Positions 28,862 to 37,942 of a stretch of 64,000 nt of DNA are shown here, piece after piece. A model generated the notes under the pieces. The model was given only the letters and a program-made list of their open reading frames with translations, was not told where the DNA came from and did not search any database. This DNA comes from Burkholderia plantarii. Lineage in GTDB: Bacteria > Pseudomonadota > Gammaproteobacteria > Burkholderiales > Burkholderiaceae. The first letter of the stretch is position 1. Each line of letters starts with the position of its first letter. The position numbers and the translations under genes are program-made. The stretch is taken from contig NZ_CP007213.1 of assembly GCF_001411805.1 (NCBI RefSeq), forward strand, positions 2,046,001 through 2,110,000, given 5' to 3'.

Positions 28862-31231
28862 ATGAAACCGCACATCCTCGTGATGAATCGCTGGCCGCAA
28901 TACCGCAACGGGCATCCGTGGGATCACGAGCTGTGCCGGCATGACGAAATCATCCCGTCGCGCTACGCGGTCAGCTATCTCTGCGACGAGGAAGGCAGCC
29001 GCGGGCTGCCGCTCGGGCAGGACCCGGCCCGCGTTTATCGCGTCGACGATTTCCTCGACACCGAGGCGCTCGCCGCGCAGGTCAAGCGCGCGATCGTCGA
29101 GCACGGCCCGGTCTCGCACCTGCTGGCGTTCTCGGAGTACCTGCTCGACCCGGCCGCGGCGATGCGCGAGCGCTTCGGCATTCCCGGCCAGAGCCGCGCC
29201 GAGGTCGACCGGTTCCGCGACAAGACGCTGATGAAGCGGATCCTGCAGGCGGCCGACCTGCGCGTGCCGCGCTGGTTCGCCTGCACCACGCCCGACGAGA
29301 CCGAGGCGCGGGCGCGCGAACTGGGCTTCCCGCTGATCCTCAAGCCGATCCGCGGCGCGTCGAGCAAGGGCGTGCGGAAGCTGGACTCGATCGACGCGCT
29401 GCGCGCCGCGCTCGCCACGCCGGACCTCGGCCAGTACGAGATCGAGGAATACATCGACGGCGAGATCCTGCACGTGGACGGCGTCCTCGACCGGGCGGGC
29501 CGCTGCATGTTCCTCTGCGTGAGCCGCTACATCTCGTCCTGTCTCGACTTCGAGGCCGGCGTGCCGCTCGGCTCGGTGATCCAGACCGACACCCCGCTCG
29601 CCCGCGCCTGCCGCGCGTTCGCGCTGGCCTGCCTGCGCGCGCTCGAGCTGCGCGGCTCGGCGTTCCATCTCGAACTGTTCAGCCGCCACGGCGAGCTGGT
29701 GTTCCTCGAGATCGGCGCGCGCGTGCCCGGCGCCGACGTGCCCTACACGGTCGACCGCGCGTTCGGCGTCAACCTGTTCCGCCTGTGGGTGGACGCCGCG
29801 CTCGACCTGCCGGCCTCGCTGCCGGTGGTGTCGCCGCCGCGCAGCGCCGGCTGGGTGACGATTCCGCGGCCCGCGCCGCTGCCGCGCCGGGTGGTGTCGG
29901 CGGGCTCGCTGCTGGGCCGCGTCCCCGGCCTCTATCGCGAACTGATCCCGACGCCGGGCGACCTGCTGACGGACACCGGCGGCGGCTACACGCACCTGCA
30001 GGGCGGCCGCTTCCTGATCGAGGGCGCCAATGAGCGCGAGGTGCTCGCCTCGATCCGCGAGATCGTCGCCCGCTACGAACTGAGCACCACTCCCGTTTCA
30101 GCCGCCTCTGTCGATTTTCACCAGGAGACTCCCATGCGAACGCTTACCCATGCCGAACTGCTTGCCAAACGATGCGTCGTCTTCGCCGAGGGCTGCTTCG
30201 GCCTCTTCACCAGCAAGGTGGCCGCCTCCTACCTGCGCTACCGGCCGGAATCGGCGCTGGCCGTGATCGACAGCACCCAGGCCGGCAAGCGCGTGAGCGA
30301 CGTGATCGGCTACGGCGGCGAGATCCCGGTGGTCGCGAGCGTCGAGGAAGCGCTCGCGGGCAAGCCCGAAGTGCTGCTGATCGGCAAGGGGCTGCATTCG
30401 GCCCAGCTGCCGCCGGGCTGGAAGGTGCCGCTGCTCACCGCGATCCGCAGCGGCCTGCACGTCATCAACTGCATCCACTTCCGGCTGCGCTCGGACCCGG
30501 ACCTGGCCGCGGCGATCGACGAGGCCGGCATCACGGTCTGGGAGACCAAGGAGCCGGTGCCGCTCGAACTGAACAAGGCGCGCGTGCTGGCGCTGCCCTG
30601 CTTCGTGGCCCATACCTGCGGCAGCGATTCGAACATCGGCAAGAAGACCGCGGCGCTCGAAATCAGCCTGGAAGCGAACCGGCGCGGCATCCGCACCGGC
30701 TTCGCCGCCACCGGCCAGACCGGCATGCTGATCTCCGGCACTGGCATCGTGGTGGACTGCATCCCGAGCGACTTCGTGGCGGGCGCCGCCGAGAAGGTGG
30801 TGCTCGACGCCGCCGAGGGCAACGACTGGGTGGTGCTCGAGGGCCAGGGCTCGCTCAACCACATCGGCGCGAGCGGCATCGCGCTGGCGCTGCTGCACGG
30901 CGGGCTGCCGCACGCGCTGATCTTCTGCCACCGGCTCGGCCTCGAACGCACCAAGGTGTGGGACACCAAGCTGCGGCCGATCCCCGAGCTGATCCGCCTC
31001 AACGAGGCGCTCACGGTGTTCGAGCGGCCGGCCAAGGTGGTGGCGATCAGCGTGAACAGCGCGGGCTTGAGCGACGCCGACTACCGCGCCCAGGCCGACG
31101 CGCTGGCGCGCGAGACCGGCCTGCCGGTGGTCGATCCGTGCCGCGACGGCGCCGGCCTGCTGGTGGACGCGCTGCTGGCCTACCAGAAGACGCTGGAAGC
31201 CGCCCCGCACGCCGAAGAGGTGACGCAATGA
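28862..31231 (+). CDS. ATP-grasp ligase fused to a DUF1611 (DgcN-like) domain
   Basis: A 789-residue two-part protein. Residues 1 to about 405 form an ATP-grasp ligase: RDKTLMKRILQAADLRVPRW, FPLILKPIRGASSKGV (ATP-binding Lys and loop), YEIEEYIDGE and the metal-binding end FLEIGARVPG. Residues 425-789 match DUF1611, with the P-loop-like GSDSNIGKKTAALE; a relative, DgcN, acts with the enolase-superfamily DgcA in D-glutamate use. A linker of about 18 residues joins them. An AGGAG sequence and an in-frame ATG sit exactly at the join (30134), so the second half may also be made separately. Its stop overlaps the next ATP-grasp gene (ATGA). Peptide-bond-like ligation is inferred. Confidence 0.85.
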   Translation: MKPHILVMNRWPQYRNGHPWDHELCRHDEIIPSRYAVSYLCDEEGSRGLPLGQDPARVYRVDDFLDTEALAAQVKRAIVEHGPVSHLLAFSEYLLDPAAAMRERFGIPGQSRAEVDRFRDKTLMKRILQAADLRVPRWFACTTPDETEARARELGFPLILKPIRGASSKGVRKLDSIDALRAALATPDLGQYEIEEYIDGEILHVDGVLDRAGRCMFLCVSRYISSCLDFEAGVPLGSVIQTDTPLARACRAFALACLRALELRGSAFHLELFSRHGELVFLEIGARVPGADVPYTVDRAFGVNLFRLWVDAALDLPASLPVVSPPRSAGWVTIPRPAPLPRRVVSAGSLLGRVPGLYRELIPTPGDLLTDTGGGYTHLQGGRFLIEGANEREVLASIREIVARYELSTTPVSAASVDFHQETPMRTLTHAELLAKRCVVFAEGCFGLFTSKVAASYLRYRPESALAVIDSTQAGKRVSDVIGYGGEIPVVASVEEALAGKPEVLLIGKGLHSAQLPPGWKVPLLTAIRSGLHVINCIHFRLRSDPDLAAAIDEAGITVWETKEPVPLELNKARVLALPCFVAHTCGSDSNIGKKTAALEISLEANRRGIRTGFAATGQTGMLISGTGIVVDCIPSDFVAGAAEKVVLDAAEGNDWVVLEGQGSLNHIGASGIALALLHGGLPHALIFCHRLGLERTKVWDTKLRPIPELIRLNEALTVFERPAKVVAISVNSAGLSDADYRAQADALARETGLPVVDPCRDGAGLLVDALLAYQKTLEAAPHAEEVTQ
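30123..30136 (+). promoter_or_regulatory. internal ribosome binding site and in-frame ATG between the two domains of the fusion
   Basis: AGGAG at 30123-30127 stands 6 bases ahead of ATG at 30134-30136, which opens the DUF1611 part as MRTLTHAELL. The spacing is ideal and the site is stronger than those of several neighbours. It may start a separate DUF1611 protein of 365 residues from the same message. Confidence 0.6.
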
Positions 31232-32538
31232 AAGACGCCGTGATCCTGCTGATGCATCAGGGCAACTCGTTCGTGCAGGAGCTGGCCGCGCTGCTCGCCG
31301 CGCGCGATCTCGCGCTCGTGGCGGTCAGTTCGAAGCCCGCCGACACGGCCGTGTTCGAACGCAACCAGGCGTTCCTCGACGGCTGGCAGCTGACCGACTC
31401 GGCCGAGCTGCGGCCGGCCGACGTGACGACCGCCGCGCGGCACTTCGAGCAGGCCGGCTACCGGTTGCGCGCCGCCATCGCCACCTTCGAGGGCTATCGG
31501 CTGCTGATGGCCGAACTGAACGCCACGCTCGGCGCGCGCGACGCGCCCGCCGCGGCGCTCGCGCTCGCGCTCGACAAGTTCCGCTGCCGCACCTTCCTGC
31601 GCGAGGCGGGCCTGAGCGAGGTGGCCTGCGAGCTGATCGAGGCCGGGGCGGCGGTGCCCGACCTGGATCCGTCGCGCCGCTGGTTCGTCAAGCCGGTGCG
31701 CGGCGCGGCCTCGTTCGGCTGCTTCATCCTGGCCCATCCCGACGACCTGCGCGACCTGCCCGAGATGCAGGCGCAGATGCACAACGACGGCAAGCTGTCG
31801 TCGATCTTCATGGGCAAGTTCGGCTTCTTCGCCGAGGAATACGTCGAGGGCCCGGAGTTCAGCTTCGAGATCGCGGCGGCGGACCGCCCGCGCGTGGTCT
31901 GCGTCCACGAGAAGGCGCGCGTCGAGCGCCTGCAGCGCACCACGCTGGAGAGCATGTCGATCTCGCCGCCCGTGAGCCTGCCCGAGGCCACGCTGCGGGA
32001 AGGCGCCGCGTTCGTGTCCGAGTGCCTGGGCCGGATCGGGCTCACCAACGGCGCGTACCACGTCGAGATGAAGTACTGGGAGGCGCGGCGCCGCTGGGAA
32101 ATCATCGAGATCAATCCGCGCATGGGCGGCAGCCTGATCAACGCCAGCACCGAGCGGATCACCGGCGTGTCGATGCTCGAACTCTGGCTGCGCTCGCTGC
32201 TGCTGCGCGACGCGGCCGGACTGGCCGGCTTCCACGGCTTCGTCGACGGCGTCGCGCAGGCGGGCCGCGCCGCCGCCGAGACCGGCGAGCGCGCCACGGT
32301 GTTCGTCAGCAAGTACGGCCAGAAGGGCCGCACGGTGGCCTCGATCGAGTACGACGCGGGCGGCCGCACGCCCGACGTGCTCGAACTGCACGTGAAGGCC
32401 GGCGCGACGCTCGAGAACTCGGACCGCGCGATCTGCGTGATGGACGCGCTCTGGGAAGTCGATCGTGCCTCGCTCGCGCAGTCGGTCGAGGCGATCGAGC
32501 AGGAATCGGACGCACGCTTTCACATCACGTACCAGTGA
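31228..32538 (+). CDS. stand-alone ATP-grasp carboxylate-amine ligase
   Basis: A 436-residue ATP-grasp enzyme. It has DKFRCRTFLREAGL before the fold, RWFVKPVRGAASFGCFIL (ATP-binding Lys and Gly/Ser loop), FFAEEYVEGPEFSFE and the metal-binding end WEIIEINPRMGGSLIN. These motifs are typical of ligases joining a carboxylate to an amine with ATP through an acyl phosphate, such as dipeptide and L-amino-acid ligases. Its start overlaps the stop of the ATP-grasp/DUF1611 fusion, giving two ligases in tandem. The N-terminal 100 residues form a pre-ATP-grasp domain (VILLMHQGN; GYRLLMAELNATLG). The substrates are unknown; with the neighbours a short peptide-like product is possible. Confidence 0.88.
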   Translation: MKDAVILLMHQGNSFVQELAALLAARDLALVAVSSKPADTAVFERNQAFLDGWQLTDSAELRPADVTTAARHFEQAGYRLRAAIATFEGYRLLMAELNATLGARDAPAAALALALDKFRCRTFLREAGLSEVACELIEAGAAVPDLDPSRRWFVKPVRGAASFGCFILAHPDDLRDLPEMQAQMHNDGKLSSIFMGKFGFFAEEYVEGPEFSFEIAAADRPRVVCVHEKARVERLQRTTLESMSISPPVSLPEATLREGAAFVSECLGRIGLTNGAYHVEMKYWEARRRWEIIEINPRMGGSLINASTERITGVSMLELWLRSLLLRDAAGLAGFHGFVDGVAQAGRAAAETGERATVFVSKYGQKGRTVASIEYDAGGRTPDVLELHVKAGATLENSDRAICVMDALWEVDRASLAQSVEAIEQESDARFHITYQ

Positions 32539-32599
32539 CGATACGGCGGCCCGCACGGCGGCCGTCCGGCGGTTGGCTCCTTCCTTGTCGGAGACGTTC

Positions 32600-33763
32600 A
32601 TGGCAGATCTGTCCCATCCGGCTTTCGACGCCCATCTCGGCGGAAAGCTCGAAGTCGTCGGCCGGGTTCGCATCGACACGCGCGAGGATCTCGCGCGCGT
32701 CTACACCCCCGGCTTCGCCCACGTCGCCGCCGCGATCCATCGCGATCCGGCGCTGATCCGGCGCTACACCATCCGCCAGAACACGGTCGCCATCGTCACC
32801 GACGGCACCGCCGTGTCGGGCATCGGCAACGTCGGCCCGCATGCCGCGCTGCCGGTGATGGAAGGCAAGGCGCTGGTGTTCCGCCGCTTCGCCGGCCTCA
32901 ACGCGGTGCCGCTCTGCCTGGCCACCACCGATCCGGACCAGATCGTCGAGACCGTCGAGCGGATCGCCCCGGCGTTCGGCGCGGTGATGCTGGAAGACAT
33001 CTCGGCGCCGCGCTGCTTCGAGATCGAGACACGCCTGCACGAGCGGCTCGAGATCCCGGTGATGCACGACGACCAGCACGCCACCGCGATCTCGGCCGGC
33101 GCGGCGCTCGTCAACGCGCTCAAGCTGGTGGGCAAGCGCGTCGAGACCGTCAAGGTGGTGATGGTGGGCGCGGGCGCGGCCGGCACCGGCTGCGCGAAGA
33201 TGTTCCTGAACCTCGGCGTGCGCCGGCTGATCGGCTGCGACCGCGCGGGCGCGATCCATCGCGGCCGCGCCGATCTGAACGACGCCAAGGCCTGGTTCGC
33301 CCGGCACGCGAACCCGGATCAGGAAACCGGCTCGCTGCGCGAGGTGCTGGCGGGCGCGGACGTGTTCCTCGGCGTGTCGGGGCCGGGCGTCGTCACGGCC
33401 GACGAGATCCGGCTGATGGCGCGGCGCCCGATCATCTTCGCGCTCGCCAATCCGCAGCCGGAAATCATGCCGGCCGATCTGCGCGACGTCGACGCGATCG
33501 TGGCGACCGGGCGCAGCGACCTGCCCAACCAGATCGACGGCGGGCTGGCCTACCCGGGCCTGTTCCGCGGCGTGCTCGACGTGGGCGCGGCGAAGTTCTC
33601 GGAGGCGATGAAGCTGGCCGCCGCGCAGGCACTGGCCAGGCTCGTGGACGGCGCCGCGCTCGAGGCCGGGCGAATCGTCCCGGACATCTTCGACGAACGC
33701 GTGATGCCGGCCGTGGCGGCGGCCGTCGCGGCGGCCGCCACGCCCGCGGCCCGCGCCGCCTGA
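32600..33763 (+). CDS. NAD(P)-dependent malic enzyme, short form without phosphotransacetylase domain
   Basis: Start set at 32600 (MADLSHPAF) with GGAG just upstream. The 387-residue enzyme has the malic-enzyme signatures RVYTPGFAHVA and IVTDGTAVSGIGNVGP, the metal-site segment MHDDQHATAI, and the nucleotide-binding VVMVGAGAAGTGCAKMFL. It decarboxylates malate, or a relative of it, to pyruvate. It is about half the length of MaeB-type enzymes, which carry a C-terminal phosphotransacetylase-like domain. Placement among ligase and racemase genes suggests it feeds or trims a hydroxy-diacid precursor rather than serving central metabolism; that is inference. It lies 61 bases after the second ligase gene. 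Confidence 0.92.
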   Translation: MADLSHPAFDAHLGGKLEVVGRVRIDTREDLARVYTPGFAHVAAAIHRDPALIRRYTIRQNTVAIVTDGTAVSGIGNVGPHAALPVMEGKALVFRRFAGLNAVPLCLATTDPDQIVETVERIAPAFGAVMLEDISAPRCFEIETRLHERLEIPVMHDDQHATAISAGAALVNALKLVGKRVETVKVVMVGAGAAGTGCAKMFLNLGVRRLIGCDRAGAIHRGRADLNDAKAWFARHANPDQETGSLREVLAGADVFLGVSGPGVVTADEIRLMARRPIIFALANPQPEIMPADLRDVDAIVATGRSDLPNQIDGGLAYPGLFRGVLDVGAAKFSEAMKLAAAQALARLVDGAALEAGRIVPDIFDERVMPAVAAAVAAAATPAARAA

Positions 33764-33837
33764 CGCGGGGCCGCGCGATGCCGCCTCCCGTTCATTCCGT
33801 TCGCGCCGCTGCCGCCGCGCGATGCGTGCCGCGCCGC

Positions 33838-34716
33838 TCAGGCCGCCAGATGGACGCGGGCCTGGTCGAGCACCACCTGGCGCAGCTGCTCCAGCGCCGG
33901 CGACATGCGGGTCTGGCCGTCGTGCAGGCACAGCTCGACGACCGGCAGCCCGGGCAGGCCCTCCGCCTCGCCGAGCCGGCGCAGCGTGGGCGGAATCCCG
34001 GCGGCGGTGCGCAGGGTGATGCCGAGCCCCGCCTCCACGCCGGCCCACAGGCTCTGCAGGCTCGCCGTGGTATAGGCGAGGCGCCACGGGATCTTGGCGT
34101 CGTCCAGCGCCTGCACGCCGGCGCGGCGGAACTGGCACGGCGGGTTGTAGAGCGCGAGGTCGAGCGGGCGGTCGGGCCGCGGCGGCGCCGCCGCGCCGTG
34201 GTTCGGCCCGATCCAGGCCATCGGCAGCGAGGCGATGTGCCGGGCGTCGGCGCGCGTGGCATGGCCCATCGCCAGCGCGAGATCGAGTTCGCCGCGGTCG
34301 AGCCGCTCCAGCAGCAGCCGGTTCGGCTCGACGGCGATCTCCACGCGCACCGCGGGATGGCTTTTCTTGAAGTCGCCGAGCACGGCGGGCAGCCAGGTCT
34401 CGGCGAAATCGCTGGGCAGCCCGAAGCGCACGCTGCCTTCCAGCGCGCTGCCGCGCACCGAGAGGATCGCCTCGTCGTTGAGGTCGAGGATGCGCCTGGC
34501 ATAGGAAAGAATCACGTCGCCCGCCTCGGTCAGCACGAGCCCGCGGCCCTGCCGGCGAAACAGCGGCAGCCCGACCTGTTCCTCGAGCTTGCGGATCTGC
34601 TGGCTGATCGCCGATTGCGATCGCCCGACCCGTTCCGCCGCCCGATTCAGGCTGCCCAATTGATGCGCGGCCAGTAATGTCCGCATTACATCCATATCGA
34701 GATTCGGCAGCGACAT
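33838..34716 (-). CDS. LysR-family transcriptional regulator
   Basis: A 292-residue LysR regulator with the DNA-binding helix pair LGSLNRAAERVGRSQSAISQQIRKLEEQVG (about residues 20-49, quoted here as two adjoining helices) and the usual substrate-binding-like C-terminal domain. It interrupts the plus-strand gene set and is divergent from the lipocalin-like gene at 34884, with 167 bases between them. That places its own operator in the gap, and makes it the probable controller of the genes that follow and perhaps of those before. The gap is AT-rich by local standards. The effector is unknown. Confidence 0.93.
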   Translation of the reverse strand: MSLPNLDMDVMRTLLAAHQLGSLNRAAERVGRSQSAISQQIRKLEEQVGLPLFRRQGRGLVLTEAGDVILSYARRILDLNDEAILSVRGSALEGSVRFGLPSDFAETWLPAVLGDFKKSHPAVRVEIAVEPNRLLLERLDRGELDLALAMGHATRADARHIASLPMAWIGPNHGAAAPPRPDRPLDLALYNPPCQFRRAGVQALDDAKIPWRLAYTTASLQSLWAGVEAGLGITLRTAAGIPPTLRRLGEAEGLPGLPVVELCLHDGQTRMSPALEQLRQVVLDQARVHLAA

Positions 34717-34883
34717 GATTCAGTTTTTCCACAGAGTCGATGAAGAATTATCGCATTTCTTACGGGCCGGGTTGGCTACCATTCCGGTTGCGATTCGCAC
34801 CAGCGGCCCTTACCGGCCGGCGCTTATCGATTGGTGATGGAAACGGAATAATGCCGAACCCGAAATCATTATGGATCCCGCAT

Positions 34884-35402
34884 ATGCTCAAGAAAACTGA
34901 ATGGTCGTTGCCGCGCGGCGCGCTGGCCCTGCTCGCCTGCGCCTCTCTCGCGATGCCGCTGCGCGCCATGGCCGACGGCGCCGCGGCCGCGCTGGCCGGC
35001 ACCTGGACGCTGGTCGCGGCCGACGTGGAGCACCCCGACGGCACGCGCGGCCGCGATTATGGCGCGGCACCCTCGGGATTGCTGATGATCGACGGCGAAG
35101 GCCGTTATTCGCTGCAGATTTTCAAGCAGGAACGCGAACGTTTCGGCACCGGCGACAAGGCGACCGGCACCGCCGCCGAATACAAGGGCGCGGTGACGGG
35201 TTCGAGCACGCATTTCGGCACGCTCGAAATCGATCCGGCCGCGCATACCCTGGTTTTCCATATTCAGCATGCGTCGTTTCCGAATTGGGAAGGCGCGCAA
35301 CAGAAACGGACTTACGAAATTCACGGTAACGAATTGAGTTATCGCGTGGTGGCCCGTCCGAACGGCGATGTGCCGATCTCGGTCTGGAAGAAAGTGGATT
35401 GA
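34884..35402 (+). CDS. exported lipocalin-like protein
   Basis: Start set at 34884 (MLKKTEWSLPRG) because it gives a proper signal peptide (about residues 1-30, cut near AMA-DG). The 172-residue product has the short lipocalin-like fold of small bacterial proteins: LAGTWTLVAADVEHPDG at the start, GLLMIDGEGRYSLQIFK, and a closing YEIHGNELSYRV strand. Such proteins probably bind a small ligand in the periplasm. It is divergent from the LysR gene and begins the right half of the plus-strand set (exporter and racemase follow). A link with the pathway product, such as binding it before export, is speculative. Confidence 0.72.
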   Translation: MLKKTEWSLPRGALALLACASLAMPLRAMADGAAAALAGTWTLVAADVEHPDGTRGRDYGAAPSGLLMIDGEGRYSLQIFKQERERFGTGDKATGTAAEYKGAVTGSSTHFGTLEIDPAAHTLVFHIQHASFPNWEGAQQKRTYEIHGNELSYRVVARPNGDVPISVWKKVD

Positions 35403-35494
35403 CGCGGCTTCCGGCGGCGCGCGCCGGGCGGGCGGCATGCCTCGCCGCTCCGCCAGGCGCGCCGCCGACGCCGCCCTCACCCTGACGAACTGAC

Positions 35495-36424
35495 ATGGCA
35501 ACGCTCTCATCGACCCCGTGGGAATGGGCCTGGGTGCCCATCGTGCTGTGCGCCGCCTTCGGGCGCACCGTGCGCAATGCGGCGCAGCGCAGCCTGACCG
35601 AACAGGCCGGCACGCTGCCCGCCACCCTGGTGCGGTTCCTGTACGGGCTGCCGTGCGCGCTCGCCTGGCTGCTGCTGCTCGAACACCTGAGCGGCGGCGC
35701 GATGCCGGGCGTGACGCCGGTCTGGGCCGGCTGGCTCACGCTCGGCGCGGTCGCGCAGCTGAGCGCCACCGCGCTGCTGCTGATGGCGATCCGGCATTGC
35801 AACTTCGTGGTGGCCGTCACCTACTCGAAGACCGAGCCGGTGCAGGTCGCGCTGTTCTCGCTGCTGTTCCTCGGCGAGCTGCCCGGCGAGTATTCGATCC
35901 TCGGCATGCTGATCGCGATGGCGGGCGTGGCCCTGCTGACGTTTCCGCGCCGCGAGCAGCGCGCCGCCATGGCCGGCAGCTGGCTCGGCCGCTCGACGCT
36001 CTACGGGCTCGGCGCGGGCGCGCTGTTCGCGCTGATGGCGGTGGGCTATCGCGCCGCCGCGCTGCACCAGCCGCACGTCACGCCCTGGCTGAACGGCGCG
36101 TGGGGCGTGCTGTGGGCGCAGGCGATCCAGTCGGTGCTGCTCGGCGGCTACCTGCTCGCCACCAATCGTCCGGGGCTGCTCGTGATCCTGCGGGTCTGGC
36201 GCTTCTCGACGATGGTCGGCACGGTCGGCGCGCTCGCCACCATCGGCGAGCTGACCTCGCTGGCGCTGCACGGCGCCACCGACGTGCGCACCCTGGGGCT
36301 GATCGAGGTGCTGTTCAGCTATCTGGTTTCGCGCCGCTTCCTCCGCGAGAAGCTCGGGGCGATCGAGGGCTGGGGCATCGCGCTCGTGACCTCGGGGCTC
36401 GTGGTGGTCTGCGCGCAGTGGTAG
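35495..36424 (+). CDS. EamA/DMT-superfamily transporter
   Basis: A 309-residue membrane protein with about ten hydrophobic segments in two similar halves, the pattern of drug/metabolite transporters. KTEPVQVALFSLLFLGE in the first half and VLFSYLVSRRFLREKLG in the second are the paired EamA end-of-repeat motifs. Members export amino acids, metabolites or toxins. It lies between the lipocalin-like gene and the racemase-like gene, 58 bases before the latter, and is the natural candidate to export a product of the surrounding enzymes. Direction and substrate are inferred. Confidence 0.9.
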   Translation: MATLSSTPWEWAWVPIVLCAAFGRTVRNAAQRSLTEQAGTLPATLVRFLYGLPCALAWLLLLEHLSGGAMPGVTPVWAGWLTLGAVAQLSATALLLMAIRHCNFVVAVTYSKTEPVQVALFSLLFLGELPGEYSILGMLIAMAGVALLTFPRREQRAAMAGSWLGRSTLYGLGAGALFALMAVGYRAAALHQPHVTPWLNGAWGVLWAQAIQSVLLGGYLLATNRPGLLVILRVWRFSTMVGTVGALATIGELTSLALHGATDVRTLGLIEVLFSYLVSRRFLREKLGAIEGWGIALVTSGLVVVCAQW

Positions 36425-36482
36425 CCACGCGCCCTCGCGCGCCGTCGCGGTACGCCTTACCGCCCCCCTCAGGAGATGATCG

Positions 36483-37568
36483 ATGATGCCAAGCCTCAAG
36501 TTTCGCGAGCTGAAGGCCACCCCGGTGCGCCTGCCGATGTCGAACCCGATCCGCACCGCCAGCGGCACGATCGCCGATGCGCCGTTCGTGCTGATCGACC
36601 TGCACACCGACCAGGGCGTGACCGGACATGCCTACCTGTTCGTCTTCACGCCGCTCGTGCTGAAGGCGCTGACCACGCTCATCACGCAGCTCGGCGAGCG
36701 CCTCGAAGGCAAGCCGCTCGCGCCGCTCGACACGCGCGACGCGCTCGAATCGCAGTTCCACCTGGTCGGCAACACCGGGCTCGTCAGCATGGCGATCGCC
36801 GGCATCGAGATGGCGCTGTGGGATGCCCACGCGCGCGCGCTCGGCGTCCCGCTGGTGCGCGCGCTGGGCGGCACGCCGCAGCCGGTGCCGGCCTATTCGA
36901 GCATCGGCATGCTCGGCGCCGAGGCCAGCTGCCGGCTCGCCGAGCAGTCGGTCGAGCGCGGCTTTCGCGCCATGAAGATCAAGATCGGCCACATCACGCT
37001 CGAGCAGGACCTGGAGGTGGTGCGGGCCGTGAAAGCGGTGCTGGGCGACCGCTCGATGCTCTGCATCGACTACAACCAGGGCCTGACGGTGGACGAGGCG
37101 GTGCGCCGCTGCCGTGCGCTCGACGAGCTGGGCCTGGGCTGGATCGAGGAGCCGACCCGGCAGGACGACTACGCCGGCCATGCCCGCGTCGCGGCCGCCA
37201 CCGCCACGCCGATCCAGATGGGCGAGAACTGCTTCGGCATCCACGAGCTGGCCAAGTGCATCGCCGCCGGCGCGTCCGACCTGCTGATGTTCGATCTGAT
37301 GAAGATCGGCGGCGTGTCGCGCTGGCTGCAGGGCGCGGCGCTGGCCGACGCCGCGTCGCTGTCGGTCAGCACCCACAACTACCAGGAGATCAGCGCGCAC
37401 CTGATGGCCGTCACGCCCACCGCGCACTGGCTCCAGTACTACGACTACGCCGACCTGGTGCTGCGCGAGCCGATGCGCATCGTCGACGGCAACGCGATCC
37501 CGAACGAGACGCCCGGCAACGGCATCGACTGGAACCCCGAGGCCGTCGCGCGCTACCGGGTCGAATGA
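36483..37568 (+). CDS. mandelate-racemase-like enolase-superfamily enzyme with Gln in place of the acid Glu
   Basis: A 361-residue protein that aligns by eye with Pseudomonas putida mandelate racemase over nearly its full length without gaps; tandem ATGs start it. Catalytic positions (enzyme numbering is one lower) are Lys165 and Lys167 in MKIKIGH, the metal ligands Asp in CIDYNQG, Glu in WIEEPT and Glu in QMGEN, Asp in FDLMKIGG, and His298 in STHNYQEISAHL. The racemase Glu317, which acts as the electrophilic acid, is Gln318 here (AHWLQ). It may racemise or dehydrate an alpha-hydroxy acid with altered chemistry. AGGAG precedes the start. It ends the plus-strand gene set. Confidence 0.92.
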   Translation: MMPSLKFRELKATPVRLPMSNPIRTASGTIADAPFVLIDLHTDQGVTGHAYLFVFTPLVLKALTTLITQLGERLEGKPLAPLDTRDALESQFHLVGNTGLVSMAIAGIEMALWDAHARALGVPLVRALGGTPQPVPAYSSIGMLGAEASCRLAEQSVERGFRAMKIKIGHITLEQDLEVVRAVKAVLGDRSMLCIDYNQGLTVDEAVRRCRALDELGLGWIEEPTRQDDYAGHARVAAATATPIQMGENCFGIHELAKCIAAGASDLLMFDLMKIGGVSRWLQGAALADAASLSVSTHNYQEISAHLMAVTPTAHWLQYYDYADLVLREPMRIVDGNAIPNETPGNGIDWNPEAVARYRVE

Positions 37569-37942
37569 GGCGCGCGGGCCGCGCCGCCGCGCCTCGCGGT
37601 GGGGGCGCGGCGGCGGATGAATCACGGCAGGCAGGAAAAAAGCCTGAAAATGTTGACGGGACGTCCGGAAAAAATGGCAGCCAGGAATTCAGGGAGGACG
37701 CCGGGCGCGAGTTCGGGCAGAGAGTTCGGGCGGGAGGCGCGCGGCCGCGAGCAGGCGGGCGGCCGCGCGTTCGCCCGTCTCGTTCGCTCGTGCGTTCGCC
37801 GTCCCGGGGAAGGGGGACGCGGAAGGACCGGAGCGGTCGCCGGGACGGCCCGCGGTGCCGGGTGGCGATCGGTGGCGGACCGTCGGACGGCGCGGCCCGC
37901 GGCACCGGCTTGCGCGTGCGCCGGCGGCGCACGCGTGGCGCG
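37569..37942. other. 374-base convergent intergenic region
   Basis: This region separates the racemase-like gene from the convergent LuxR-type gene. It contains a strong GC hairpin just after the racemase stop (see the separate entry) and otherwise Arg- and Gly-rich frames without protein similarity. Confidence 0.5.
37582..37615 (+). terminator. GC-rich hairpin after the racemase-like gene
   Basis: CGCCGCCGCGCC at 37582-37593 pairs perfectly with 37604-37615 around a 10-base loop, 14 bases after the stop codon. No U-tract follows, so it may slow transcription or stabilise the message end rather than act as a full intrinsic terminator. Confidence 0.4.
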
